A stretch of 16,692 nucleotides of DNA from CAZIOQ01 sp964540975 (GTDB taxonomy: Bacteria > Patescibacteriota > Microgenomatia > UBA12405 > UBA6130). Each line of letters opens with the position of its first letter. Positions within the stretch are counted from its first letter, which is position 1. The stretch is taken from contig CAZIOQ010000040.1 in the NCBI GenBank assembly GCA_964540975.1, positions 1 to 16,692 of the forward strand. Direction: 5' to 3'. Both the position numbers and the translations under genes were made by a program. Below the pieces are notes generated by a model. That model was not told the DNA's origin, made no database searches, and was given only the letters and a program-made list of their open reading frames with translations. Of the stretch, positions 6,672 through 14,188 are shown in pieces.

Positions 6672-7355
6672 TTATTCCCATGGCCCCTCACCATAAATAA
6701 TCACTGTTGTTCCCGGGTTATCCTCGGTCGCGTGAATACTGCTTCTACCCCTTAGATCAGGCAAAGCCCAATAATAAAGCACTGCCGCCTCTTCCGTTTT
6801 CATATTAATACAACCGTGAGACATTGGATGGCCAAAATTATTGTGCCAATAAGTACCGTGAATCCCGTAACCTTTGGATTTTGGCACCTTTTCATTATAA
6901 AAATACATCACAAAGGGAACATTGGGGAGATAATAATAAGTTCTTAAAACCCGTGAACCGCCAGACATTTTACTATATCTCAACTTCACCCAAATTCTGA
7001 ATATTCCCGTCGGTGTTCTCCCCCATTTACCTGAAGAGACCAAAAAATTAAAGACTTGTCGATCACCTTCATAAGCATAAAGCCGTTGGTTAGTTAAATC
7101 AATCTCAATTCTTTTTTCCTCATCCGATTGACCCAAAACAGCTGGTCTCTCTGGTTTAGTCAACGGCGGTACTTCAATCAGCTGATTATTAAAAATTGCC
7201 ATTTTCTCTTCAGGATCATAATCTTGAAAAATTTGTTGAGGATCAATCTCTCCTTGAGAAGAGAACCTCCAAATCCAGCGTTGCCAATATCGAGGAATTA
7301 AAAGAACCACGGCTAAAATCACTGCCAAAGCAAGAAAAAAACCTTTTTTAAACAT
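6672..7355 (-). CDS. L,D-transpeptidase (YkuD domain), membrane-anchored
   Basis: The 227-residue protein has an N-terminal uncleaved anchor (about 5-21) placing the catalytic domain outside the membrane. The YkuD domain begins at KRIEIDLTNQRLYAYEGD (about 81-98). It contains GKWGRTPTGIF (109-119), GIHGTYW (164-170) and the catalytic SHGCINM (179-185) with Cys182 and His180. The enzyme forms 3-3 peptidoglycan cross-links or attaches proteins to peptidoglycan. It is transcribed divergently from the orphan gene at 7426. An extended -10 box (TGCTAAAAT, 7370-7362) ends 6 nt before ATG 7355, giving a leaderless start. Length and motif order are typical. Confidence 0.95.
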   Translation of the reverse strand: MFKKGFFLALAVILAVVLLIPRYWQRWIWRFSSQGEIDPQQIFQDYDPEEKMAIFNNQLIEVPPLTKPERPAVLGQSDEEKRIEIDLTNQRLYAYEGDRQVFNFLVSSGKWGRTPTGIFRIWVKLRYSKMSGGSRVLRTYYYLPNVPFVMYFYNEKVPKSKGYGIHGTYWHNNFGHPMSHGCINMKTEEAAVLYYWALPDLRGRSSIHATEDNPGTTVIIYGEGPWE

Positions 7356-7361
7356 TAGTAA

Positions 7362-7408
7362 ATTTTAGCAAACCAGCCCTTTGACTCACAACTAAAAGTC
7401 ATTATAAT
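7362..7408. promoter_or_regulatory. Divergent promoter pair between L,D-transpeptidase and orphan gene
   Basis: On the minus strand TGCTAAAAT (7370-7362) serves the L,D-transpeptidase, 6 nt before its ATG. On the plus strand TTGACT (7381-7386), a 16-nt spacer and TATAAT (7403-7408) serve the gene at 7426. The two promoters face away from each other within 70 bp and may influence one another. Confidence 0.65.
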
Positions 7409-7425
7409 AAGAAGGGTTTTAAATA

Positions 7426-8064
7426 ATGCCAAAGCAAGAAAAAATAGTTTCAGCCTTGGAAACAACCAATCTGCCTAATGAACTCTGGTTTTCTCTTCCT
7501 CTAAAATGCCGTGCCAACATCGAGGCAGTCTTAAAAAATATTGAAAATTCATTTCCTCCTTATCCCCTCACTCCCCTCGACCTCCCCTGGGCAATTAGAA
7601 GCGTTAAGTCGCCAATCAAAAATTTCCTTGAGGCAATCAAGCCATTTCGCCAACAAACTTATAGTCTTGCCTGGAATCAATTATTAGAAAAATCAATTCA
7701 GGAAACAGAAGCTTGTGGTCGATTGGAAATTAGAAAATTGCTCCAAAACAAAACTTTTGAGATGCTAGAAATGATGACCATTAAAAGTATTGAATTTGCC
7801 TCGGAAGAAAAGCCAAAAGGGAAAATCTCTCTCCCTTTGGAATTTTTTGGTTTTGCCACTGAAAGCGTTACTTGGGCAAGCTTAGCTGATAGACAAGGAT
7901 TTGAAGTTAATATTCCTTTCTACCTTCTTGATCTTCTCAAAAGTGGGGTTCTTAATTTTCAATTTTTCCAATTTAAAAACCAGGAAAAAGGCTTAGTCCA
8001 TTTTCTTTATAAAAATGAGGGGGAAATAAAACCTCTTGGCCTAATTTTTGATCTCCCTTCTTAA
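7426..8064 (+). CDS. Hypothetical 212-aa protein
   Basis: No family is recognised. The protein is soluble-looking, with no signal peptide or membrane segment, and mixed helix and strand; the C-terminal third (about 140-212) looks beta-rich (FGFATESVTWASL, FQFFQFKNQEKGLVHFLY). It is one of only two full-length genes on the plus strand here. A good promoter (TTGACT-16-TATAAT) predicts a leader of about 11 nt, and AGAAGGG 9 nt before ATG may act as a Shine-Dalgarno. Nothing in the context suggests a function beyond divergence from the L,D-transpeptidase. Confidence 0.75.
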   Translation: MPKQEKIVSALETTNLPNELWFSLPLKCRANIEAVLKNIENSFPPYPLTPLDLPWAIRSVKSPIKNFLEAIKPFRQQTYSLAWNQLLEKSIQETEACGRLEIRKLLQNKTFEMLEMMTIKSIEFASEEKPKGKISLPLEFFGFATESVTWASLADRQGFEVNIPFYLLDLLKSGVLNFQFFQFKNQEKGLVHFLYKNEGEIKPLGLIFDLPS

Positions 8065-8107
8065 GTAAAAGTTTTCTTTTCCCTTCTTAAATAATTATCT
8101 CCTCTCG

Positions 8108-8124
8108 GGCAAAGCGGTTTTGCC
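8108..8124. terminator. Hairpin between the plus-strand orphan and tRNA-Arg
   Basis: GGCAAA (8108-8113) and TTTGCC (8119-8124) form a 6-bp stem with a 5-nt loop. It begins 3 nt past the tRNA-Arg CCA end on the minus strand and 43 nt past the orphan gene stop on the plus strand. There is no T-run after it on either strand, so terminator function is only likely by position. Confidence 0.35.
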
Positions 8125-8127
8125 TCC

Positions 8128-8203
8128 TGGTGCTCCTACCAGGACTCGAACCTGGATTTGGCCCTTAGGAGAGGTCTGTTCTATCCTGTTGAACTATAGG
8201 AGC
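8128..8203 (-). tRNA. tRNA-Arg (anticodon CCU)
   Basis: The 76-nt gene encodes CCA. The acceptor GCTCCTA (8203-8197) pairs with TAGGAGC (8138-8132), and the discriminator is A. The D-arm is GTTC...GAAC and the T-arm is CCAGG-TTCGAGT-CCTGG. The anticodon loop CTCCTAA gives CCT, which decodes AGG. The anticodon stem GACCT/GGGCC has one A-C mismatch and a U-G pair, so it is imperfect. Tandem extended -10 boxes lie about 65-85 nt upstream. Confidence 0.93.
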
Positions 8204-8266
8204 CTTTTATTAATTGTGGTTGGGATTAAAATAATAAGGAAACTATATTTTGTTCCTGTTATATTA

Positions 8267-8288
8267 ATTATACCAAAATTATACCAAA
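8267..8288 (-). promoter_or_regulatory. Tandem 11-nt extended -10 boxes upstream of tRNA-Arg(CCU)
   Basis: TTTGGTATAAT occurs twice in perfect tandem on the minus strand (8288-8278 and 8277-8267). Each copy carries TGG plus a consensus TATAAT. They follow the PPC-domain gene and point at the tRNA gene. Confidence 0.55.
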
Positions 8289-8294
8289 GAAGGC

Positions 8295-8735
8295 TTAAAG
8301 TTTTGTCTTTTCAAGGCCAGCGATTATCTTTAATCCTGTCTCCTTATCATATTCTTTTTTAATCTCATTTTTTAAAGGAAAAAAGATTATCTCTCCGACT
8401 CCGGCAATTTTTGCTTCAACCAGATGCCCACCTAAAGATTGAAAATCCTTTTTGCCAAAAATGGCATGGCTGTGAATAATCAACCCCTCTTCCTTTTCTA
8501 GAAAAACATTGCCTAGCAAAGAAACCATTTCTAAAGGTTCGCTAAATTTTTTTGCCGAATATTTCTTCCCTACCACCGAATAATGAGCCAGTTCTACCTC
8601 GTCAACCGCTCCTAAGCCGATAAAAAAACCGTTTTTAATTTTCTCCTCTTGACAAAATTGTTTAATGCTGGCGACCAGGTAATCACCCCGATAAAGCGCC
8701 AGCAAATAATAATCATTAATTTTTTGATATTCCAT
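8295..8735 (-). CDS. PPC/DUF296 (PD1-like) domain protein
   Basis: The 146-residue protein fits the single-domain bacterial and archaeal PPC/DUF296 family. Visible signatures are an opening like YLLALYRGDYLVASIKQFC, NGFFIGLGAVDEVELAHY, and the histidine-rich LIIHSHAIFG...GGHLVEA, which in structures of the family binds a metal ion and supports trimer formation. Plant members bind AT-rich DNA; the role of prokaryotic single-domain forms is not settled. It starts at ATG 8735, 12 nt after the nucleoside diphosphate kinase stop, without a clear Shine-Dalgarno, so the two are likely co-transcribed. Confidence 0.85.
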   Translation of the reverse strand: MEYQKINDYYLLALYRGDYLVASIKQFCQEEKIKNGFFIGLGAVDEVELAHYSVVGKKYSAKKFSEPLEMVSLLGNVFLEKEEGLIIHSHAIFGKKDFQSLGGHLVEAKIAGVGEIIFFPLKNEIKKEYDKETGLKIIAGLEKTKL

Positions 8736-8747
8736 CTTGTTCAGAAA

Positions 8748-9299
8748 TTAATACTGATGAATTTCTTTTTCCTTAAACCAAAGCTGGATTTCCAACTCCG
8801 CTTCTTGAGGGGTGCCTGAGGCATGGATTAAATTTTGAACTGATCGTTTGTTAATGTTAGATAAAAAAGGTGAATCATAAGAATAATCGCCTCGAATTGT
8901 TCCCGGCGGTGCTTGCTGAGGATAGGTTGGGCCAACAATTTTTCTGATAATCTCGACCACATTCGGCCCTTCCCAGATCATCGCCACCACCGGTCCGCCG
9001 GTCAAATAATCAACATTCCATTTTTGCACCATTTTGCCAATTTCAATCTGATCCATCGTCCCTAACTCTTCCCCCGGATCTTTTCCGTGTTCTTGATAAA
9101 AAGCCAAAACTTTTTTGCCCACATTTTCAAACCACTCTTGAGAATAGCCATAATGTTTAATCGCCATTTCCGGTTTAACCACCACCATTTTGCAAGCGAT
9201 CAACTTTAGGCCAACTTTTTCAAACCGGCTAATAACTTCTCCTATTAAGCCTCTTTTTACTCCATCGGGTTTTATTAAGACCAAACTTCTTTCGTTCAT
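8748..9299 (-). CDS. ndk: Nucleoside diphosphate kinase with a long insertion
   Basis: The enzyme transfers a phosphate from NTP to NDP through a phosphohistidine to balance nucleotide pools. Visible are LVLIKPDGVKRGLIGEVISRFE (K10), Y50, GGPVVAMIWEGPNVV (101-115), PPGTIRGDY (131-139, R136) and NLIHASGT with the active-site H159. At 183 residues it is some 35-40 longer than standard forms (about 140-150). The extra segment is at about 53-95, between HYGYS and the GGPVVAM strand. The usual Asp after the active His (HGSD) is replaced by Gly (HASG). An extended -10 box (TGGTATGAT, 9337-9329) serves it. Identity is firm; the insertion may change oligomer contacts. Confidence 0.95.
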   Translation of the reverse strand: MNERSLVLIKPDGVKRGLIGEVISRFEKVGLKLIACKMVVVKPEMAIKHYGYSQEWFENVGKKVLAFYQEHGKDPGEELGTMDQIEIGKMVQKWNVDYLTGGPVVAMIWEGPNVVEIIRKIVGPTYPQQAPPGTIRGDYSYDSPFLSNINKRSVQNLIHASGTPQEAELEIQLWFKEKEIHQY

Positions 9300-9328
9300 T
9301 TTTAAAAATTAACCAATAAATTTCAAAT

Positions 9329-9337
9329 ATCATACCA
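9329..9337 (-). promoter_or_regulatory. Extended -10 promoter of ndk
   Basis: TGG plus TATGAT lies just past the M16 peptidase stop. It predicts a short leader of about 22 nt without a Shine-Dalgarno. Confidence 0.5.
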
Positions 9338-9343
9338 CATTAT

Positions 9344-10585
9344 TTAACTTGAGCAAATTTTTGGCCCAATAGCCGCCAATCTGATATTTTCTGGTTTTAA
9401 AAATTTTCTTGCCACAGCGACAACCTGCTGATAGTCAACCGCCGCTATTTTTGCCAAAATTTTTTTTGGCGTCAGTTTTCTTTTGGCAAAAAGCCAATTC
9501 CTATTAGCCAACTCCGCCGGCGTAATTGGATCTTCCAAACTAATCAAAAATCTTCCCCTTAAAACTTGTTTTGCCACGGCTATCTCTTTTTTTTTAAGAT
9601 CTTTGGCGATTTTTAATAATTCTCGACGGCAAATCTCGATCGCTTCTTTTGCCTTAAAGTTGTTTACTCCAGCTTTAATTGCCAAAAAACCGCCACTGGG
9701 ATATTCTTGACTAAAACTTAAGATGTAATAAGCTAGGCCTCTTTTCTCCCTAATCTCTTGCCAGAGCCGAGAACTCGTGCTGCCTCCCAAAACAGTGGCT
9801 AAAACTTTCAAAGGATATTTTTCTTTGTTCGTAAACTTCACCGTCGGCACACCTAAAACAAAATGGGTTTGCTCAAGTTTTTGCTTTTGCCAAAAAAATT
9901 CTTTTGCCTCAGGCCAGACTTTGACTTGGGTCAAATTCACTTCTCCCTGCCAACCCTTGGCAAAGAATTTTTTGATTTCTTGCTTCACTTTTTTGATCTC
10001 CTGGATTTTTCCGGCCACTACCAAACTCATATTTGAAGCTCGATAAAAAGATTTTTTAAATTCCAAAAAATCTTTTCTGGTAAGATTAAGAATGCTCTTT
10101 TTTTTGCCAATGGTTGCTCTGCCTAAAGGATTGTTGCCAAATATTTGTTCTTCAAAAAAATCATCAACTTTTTCTCGGGGATGATCGTTATACATATTGA
10201 TTTCCTCAATAATTACTCCCCGCTCAATCTCTAATTCCTCTTTTTTAATCAAGGCAGCCAACCACATCTGAGACAATGCTTCTAAAGAAAAGGAAAGAAA
10301 TTCAGGAGCAGTTTTTATCCAATAAGCAGTATTTTCCTTATCAGTATAAGCATTATAAACCGCGCCAATTTTATCTAAAGCCTGGCTGAATTTTTCTCCG
10401 GTTGGCCATTTTTTCGTCCCTTTAAAAGCCAGATGCTCTAAAAAATGCGCCAAACCCTCATTACCTTCTTTCTCATCCTTTGAGCCGGCGCGAACCATTA
10501 ATTCTGCCACCACTGACGTTGCAGAATAAATTGGCAACAAAAAAATGTTTAGACCATTGGCTAAAACAAATTGGTTAATCTTCAT
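9344..10585 (-). CDS. M16 family zinc metallopeptidase (processing-peptidase type)
   Basis: The 413-residue protein is a single-chain pitrilysin/insulinase-clan peptidase of the mitochondrial-processing-peptidase-beta size. The inverted zinc motif HFLEH (H47, E50, H51) is intact, with the distal glutamate in VIIEEIN (about 127). The second domain carries LGGSTSSRLWQEIREKRGLAYYI (about 267-289), the usual R/Y substrate-binding element of the family. There is no signal peptide, so it is probably cytosolic. The substrate is unknown; bacterial homologues degrade peptides. TGCTATAAT (10601-10593) ends 7 nt before ATG 10585, a clear extended -10 with a leaderless start. Length and motifs are ordinary. 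Confidence 0.95.
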   Translation of the reverse strand: MKINQFVLANGLNIFLLPIYSATSVVAELMVRAGSKDEKEGNEGLAHFLEHLAFKGTKKWPTGEKFSQALDKIGAVYNAYTDKENTAYWIKTAPEFLSFSLEALSQMWLAALIKKEELEIERGVIIEEINMYNDHPREKVDDFFEEQIFGNNPLGRATIGKKKSILNLTRKDFLEFKKSFYRASNMSLVVAGKIQEIKKVKQEIKKFFAKGWQGEVNLTQVKVWPEAKEFFWQKQKLEQTHFVLGVPTVKFTNKEKYPLKVLATVLGGSTSSRLWQEIREKRGLAYYILSFSQEYPSGGFLAIKAGVNNFKAKEAIEICRRELLKIAKDLKKKEIAVAKQVLRGRFLISLEDPITPAELANRNWLFAKRKLTPKKILAKIAAVDYQQVVAVARKFLKPENIRLAAIGPKICSS

Positions 10586-10592
10586 TGGGAAA

Positions 10593-10601
10593 ATTATAGC
10601 A
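10593..10601 (-). promoter_or_regulatory. Extended -10 promoter of M16 peptidase gene
   Basis: TGC plus a perfect TATAAT (10598-10593) ends 7 nt before ATG 10585. I see no good -35 box, consistent with an extended -10 promoter. Confidence 0.65.
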
Positions 10602-10700
10602 TAAGATCGGAAATTCCAGTCTTTGAAATTATCTTAAGATCAACACTAGGCTATTTGACCCAAAACAGTAGCTAAACTTAATCACCGAATTTGATAATAA

Positions 10701-12473
10701 TCACATCTTTTTAAGCACTGGTACGCCTAAAATTTCCAAACCACAAGCAAGAATTTTAGCCGTGGTCGCAGTTAAAAACAAACGCCAATTCCTTTTGTTT
10801 TTTTCATTTAATATCCGCCTTTTTTGGTAAAACCAATTAAATTTCTGGGCTAAACCAAAAAGATAACCGGCTAGAAAATGAGGAGAAAATTCTTTTGCTG
10901 CCAACTGAATTATTTCAGGAAATCGATAGAAAGTTCGCAAAAGGGTTTCTTCCTCGGAGCTTAAAATCAATTTTTTTGGCAATGCTTTTTCCTGGTCAAA
11001 ATCAGTTTTTCCGGCCTTGTCTAAAATCGAAAAACAGCGGGCTAAGGTATATTGAAGATAACAGGCAGAATAACCTTCCAGCGACAAGATTTTGTTCCAA
11101 TCAAAAACCACTCCTTTTTCTGGTTCTTGTTTTAAATCATTAAATTTTACTCCACCAATCCCCACCTTTTGGGCAATCAGCTGTTTTTCTTTTTCAGTCA
11201 AATTTTTGCTGGTTTCGCTTTTGGCAATGATCTTGCTTGCTTTTTTGATCGCCTCTTGAATTACTTCTTCTAAATGAATTGTTTGGCCTTTTCTGGTTGA
11301 AAATTTACCTCCTTTCCACCTTATCAACCCATGGGCGAGATAAACCAGCTTTTCTCTTGGACAATAACCAAGCATTTCTGCCAGGGCAAAAAGCTGTTTA
11401 AAATGAAGTTTCTGATCAGCTCCCACTTCATAAACAATCAAATCCGGCTTCCAAGTGGCAAGCCGATATTTTATTGTTGCCAAATCGCGCAAAAGATAAG
11501 TGGTTGCCCCATCTGACTTCACCAACATCCCTGGCGTCTTTGCTCCCGGAATCCTAATCACCAAAGCTCCTCGGCTTTTGACCAAAATTCCCTTTTTCTT
11601 GGCATCACTCAACACCTCAGCCATTTTATCTTGATAAAAACTCTCTCCTAGTTCATAATCAAATTTAACACCCAAAAGTTGGTAAATTCTTTGAAACTCT
11701 TTCTTGCTGATTTCAAGGCAAAGTCGCCAAATATTTCTTGCCTTTGTCTCGCTACTCTCCAGTTTCTTAAACCACAACCGGGCTTTTTTGATTAAAAGAG
11801 GATTTTTTTCTGCCTCTTGGTGAAACTCAACATAAAGTCTTTCCAAATCAGCAATTGTCAGCTCTTTTTTGTTTTTTTGTCTAAGGATTTGGTAAATCAA
11901 AGCTCCAAACTGAGTTCCCCAATCGCCCAAATGATTGTCGCCAATCACCCGCCAACCTAAAGCCTGATAAAGATTGTAAATTGCCTGGCCAATGTTGGTT
12001 GAGCGCAAGTGGCCGACGCCAAAAGACCTGGCAATATTTGGCGAAGAATAGTCAATCACCATTGTTTTTCCTCGGCCAATTTTCTTTAATTCGCTTAAGG
12101 CCTTGCTTTCAAAAACTGCTTTTGCCAACTGAAAAAGATAATCTGAAGAAAGATAAAAGTTAATAAAACCAGGAGAAACAAATTCAATTTTGGCCCAGGG
12201 AATTAAATTTTCTTTCTTGACCAAAGAACTTAAACTCCTTAATTCTTTAACCAACAGCTTTCCCAAATCAACCGGAGATTCAAGTTTTTTAAAAGCAATT
12301 ATGCTTATATTGGTGGCGTAATCACCAAACTTCGGATTGGCCGGATATTCTATTTTAATCTGCTCTTTTTTAAAAAGATTTTTCTTCAGCTGGTATTTCT
12401 TCGCCAAATTGGACCAGGCCTGCCAAAGCAAGTCCCTAAGAAGCAATTTTGGTAAAATTACTACTTGAGCCAT
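10701..12473 (-). CDS. argS: Arginyl-tRNA synthetase
   Basis: The 590-residue class I synthetase charges tRNA-Arg. The N-terminal additional domain (about 1-110) includes YPANPKFGDYATNIS. The HIGH-equivalent is GVGHLRST (152-159) after DYSSPNIARSF. The KMSKS-equivalent is the reduced KFSTRKG (390-396). The C-terminal helical DALR anticodon-binding domain (about 470-590) includes YSACYLQYTLAR. Length is normal (550-600). TGTTATACT (12488-12480) ends 6 nt before ATG 12473, so the transcript should be leaderless. It ends in TGA. Two tRNA-Arg genes, its substrates, are also in this window, probably by chance. Confidence 0.98.
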   Translation of the reverse strand: MAQVVILPKLLLRDLLWQAWSNLAKKYQLKKNLFKKEQIKIEYPANPKFGDYATNISIIAFKKLESPVDLGKLLVKELRSLSSLVKKENLIPWAKIEFVSPGFINFYLSSDYLFQLAKAVFESKALSELKKIGRGKTMVIDYSSPNIARSFGVGHLRSTNIGQAIYNLYQALGWRVIGDNHLGDWGTQFGALIYQILRQKNKKELTIADLERLYVEFHQEAEKNPLLIKKARLWFKKLESSETKARNIWRLCLEISKKEFQRIYQLLGVKFDYELGESFYQDKMAEVLSDAKKKGILVKSRGALVIRIPGAKTPGMLVKSDGATTYLLRDLATIKYRLATWKPDLIVYEVGADQKLHFKQLFALAEMLGYCPREKLVYLAHGLIRWKGGKFSTRKGQTIHLEEVIQEAIKKASKIIAKSETSKNLTEKEKQLIAQKVGIGGVKFNDLKQEPEKGVVFDWNKILSLEGYSACYLQYTLARCFSILDKAGKTDFDQEKALPKKLILSSEEETLLRTFYRFPEIIQLAAKEFSPHFLAGYLFGLAQKFNWFYQKRRILNEKNKRNWRLFLTATTAKILACGLEILGVPVLKKM

Positions 12474-12479
12474 TTTTCA

Positions 12480-12488
12480 AGTATAACA
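12480..12488 (-). promoter_or_regulatory. Extended -10 promoter of argS
   Basis: TGT plus TATACT (12485-12480) ends 6 nt before ATG 12473. The -35 region is poor. Confidence 0.6.
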
Positions 12489-12739
12489 CAATCCTATTAA
12501 TTTCAGCTGTTAATCTCAGCCAAATAGCGTCTGGCACCTTAAAACAATTTTTTCCACCTAATGGGTTAATCTTCTTTTAGTTTTTTTTGAATTCTAACCT
12601 GCATTGTTGGCTAAGATGAGCAAGACTTAGACTGACAAATAGAGTGATGCGGCCCTGACGCTACCTTGAAGGCATGCTTTTTCCCACTTAAGAGGTGGCA
12701 GTGGGTTGGCACCTAAGGAAAATCAGCTTTGATTTTGTT

Positions 12740-12768
12740 TTGATTTCGAATCTTTTTAAGGTTATAAT
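12740..12768 (+). promoter_or_regulatory. Promoter of the 12774 orphan gene
   Basis: TTGATT (12740-12745), a 17-nt spacer and a perfect TATAAT (12763-12768) lead to ATG 12774 only 5 nt later. Transcription should start at or next to the ATG. The protein has no other methionine, so the start cannot easily be moved. Confidence 0.7.
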
Positions 12769-12773
12769 AATTT

Positions 12774-13301
12774 ATGGAAAATAATCAAGAAATTTTTCCC
12801 CTTCCTGAAGCGGAAAAAAAATCTCAAAAGCCTTGTTTAAAAACAGTTTTTTGCGCTAGTTTAGCTCATTATATTAACAACCTAGCGACTGCTGATTTAA
12901 TTGAAGAGCATTATCAAGATCCAACTAAAGAAAGGGCAATTCAAGAACAAACCAAAAGGATCCACTGGTTAACTCGGCCCTTAATTGAGATTGCCCACGA
13001 AGAAGAAAAAACTGCTCCGAAGATAAAGAAATCTTATTCAGGAGAAGAATTTCAATTCAATCCGGAAACTGCCAATCAGGTGGCGGAAGAGATCTTGCAT
13101 CAGCTAGGAATACCGTCAGAAAAAGGCAAAGCATTTGAAACTTTCTATCAGCGGCTTGAACAAGAGGTCGCTGGGCTACCAAGAACCCAAAAAACCCTTG
13201 CCAGATTAAAAAGAATTTTCTTGGGTCAGGAAGAAGCAAAAGAAGTTGACCACTTTCGGGTGATACTTTTTAAAGAAGAAGCAGATAAAATTAAGCCTTA
13301 A
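12774..13301 (+). CDS. Hypothetical 175-aa protein
   Basis: No family is recognised. It is a charged, mostly helical soluble protein. A central helix-rich part (about 30-75: AHYINNLATADLIEEHYQD, then TKRIHWLTRPLIEIAHEEEK) is followed by a C-terminal helical part (about 95-160) with QVAEEILHQLGIPSEKGKAFE. There are no cysteine pairs, signal peptide or membrane segment. M1 is the only methionine, and the TATAAT box sits 5 nt before it, so translation is almost certainly leaderless. Its stop (TAA, 13299-13301) overlaps the stop of the convergent GalU-like gene (13298-13300), which leaves no room for a dedicated terminator. Confidence 0.75.
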   Translation: MENNQEIFPLPEAEKKSQKPCLKTVFCASLAHYINNLATADLIEEHYQDPTKERAIQEQTKRIHWLTRPLIEIAHEEEKTAPKIKKSYSGEEFQFNPETANQVAEEILHQLGIPSEKGKAFETFYQRLEQEVAGLPRTQKTLARLKRIFLGQEEAKEVDHFRVILFKEEADKIKP

Positions 13302-14185
13302 TTTTTAAAAAGCTTTGCTTTTAAAAATTTTTTAAGCTCTGGTTGAAATCCTTCTCTTTTTAAACCAAACTCAAGATTGGCTTTTAACCATCTTAAAGGA
13401 TCGCCAGTAGTCAGCCACTGATCATTTTTAATTGGCTCAGCAATCACCACATCTTGAGAAGCTAAAGTATTAACTGCATCAGCAAACCAAAGTTCTCCTA
13501 ACCGGGAAACTTTTTGTTTTGCCAGAACAGAAAAGATTTTTGTCGAAACAACAAAACGACCAAATTGAGCTATATTTGAAGGCGCCTCTTTAGCAGGTAA
13601 TTTTTCCAAAACTGCCACTGCCCTATTGGGACATTTTTTATCCTTAACATATTTAATACTGGCATAACGATCAATTTCTTGCCAAGGAACTTTTTGAGCG
13701 GCCAAAACCACCGCTGGCTGATATTTTTCAAAAATTTTGATCAAATGGCAAAGATAATTGCCTGGTTTTTTCTCCAAAACCAAATCATCGCCAAACATAA
13801 AAACAAAAGGATCTTGACCGACAAAAGATTCGGCCGCCAAAACTGGCGAGGCATTACCATAGGGCAAACAAGGCGGTTGGGGAATAAATTTAAAAACTTT
13901 TACTTTTTCCCAAATTAACTTCAAACTGCTTAAAAGTCCCTCTTTGCCGGTTGATTTCAAATAACTTTCCCAATCTAAATCAGGAGTAAAATATTTTTTA
14001 ATCATTTTTTCACCAGGACGATGAACAATGGCAATCTGATCAACACCAGCACCTAGCAACTCCTCAACCAAATATTGAATATTTGGTTTTTCCAAAATTG
14101 GCACTAATTCCTTGGGATAAGCCTTAACTAGGGGCAAAAACCGGGTTCCTCTTCCGGCGGCGGCAATCACTCCTTTCTTAATCAT
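13298..14185 (-). CDS. GalU-like UTP-glucose-1-phosphate uridylyltransferase
   Basis: The 295-residue nucleotidyltransferase probably makes UDP-glucose (or a related sugar nucleotide) from UTP and a sugar 1-phosphate, feeding glycan or envelope synthesis. The N-terminal signature AAAGRGTRFLPLVKAYPKEL (8-27) matches the GalU form G-x-GTRFLP-x-TKAxPKE closely. IQYLVEEL follows, and the metal-binding FGDD is at about 130. The usual QxxPxGLGHAVL loop instead reads QPPCLPYGNASPVL (about 102-115), so nucleotide or sugar specificity is less certain; RmlA- or CDP-glucose-type enzymes are alternatives. ATG 14185 follows the upstream stop by 3 nt, and that gene's GAGGAGGAG codons supply a strong Shine-Dalgarno, so the pair is translationally coupled. 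It ends tail to tail with the plus-strand orphan. Confidence 0.85.
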   Translation of the reverse strand: MIKKGVIAAAGRGTRFLPLVKAYPKELVPILEKPNIQYLVEELLGAGVDQIAIVHRPGEKMIKKYFTPDLDWESYLKSTGKEGLLSSLKLIWEKVKVFKFIPQPPCLPYGNASPVLAAESFVGQDPFVFMFGDDLVLEKKPGNYLCHLIKIFEKYQPAVVLAAQKVPWQEIDRYASIKYVKDKKCPNRAVAVLEKLPAKEAPSNIAQFGRFVVSTKIFSVLAKQKVSRLGELWFADAVNTLASQDVVIAEPIKNDQWLTTGDPLRWLKANLEFGLKREGFQPELKKFLKAKLFKN

Positions 14186-14188
14186 TTT

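Larger units (their letters stand above)
12474..12773. other. 300-bp divergent intergenic region with possible small structured RNA
   Basis: The argS promoter (minus) and the orphan gene promoter (plus) lie at the two ends. The middle (about 12600-12720) has more GC than other spacers and several short pairing elements: CCTTGAAGG (12664-12672); CCCACT (12683-12688) with AGTGGG (12700-12705); and, as an alternative fold, AGGTG (12693-12697) with CACCT (12710-12714). TGGCACCT(A/T)A occurs at 12532 and again at 12707. I could not match it to a known riboswitch, SRP RNA, 6S RNA, tmRNA or RNase P signature. No open reading frame is convincing. Confidence 0.4.

Noticed and set aside
8120..8362. Plus-strand ORF of 80 codons
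   Set aside because: It is antisense to tRNA-Arg(CCU), its promoter region and the end of the PPC gene.
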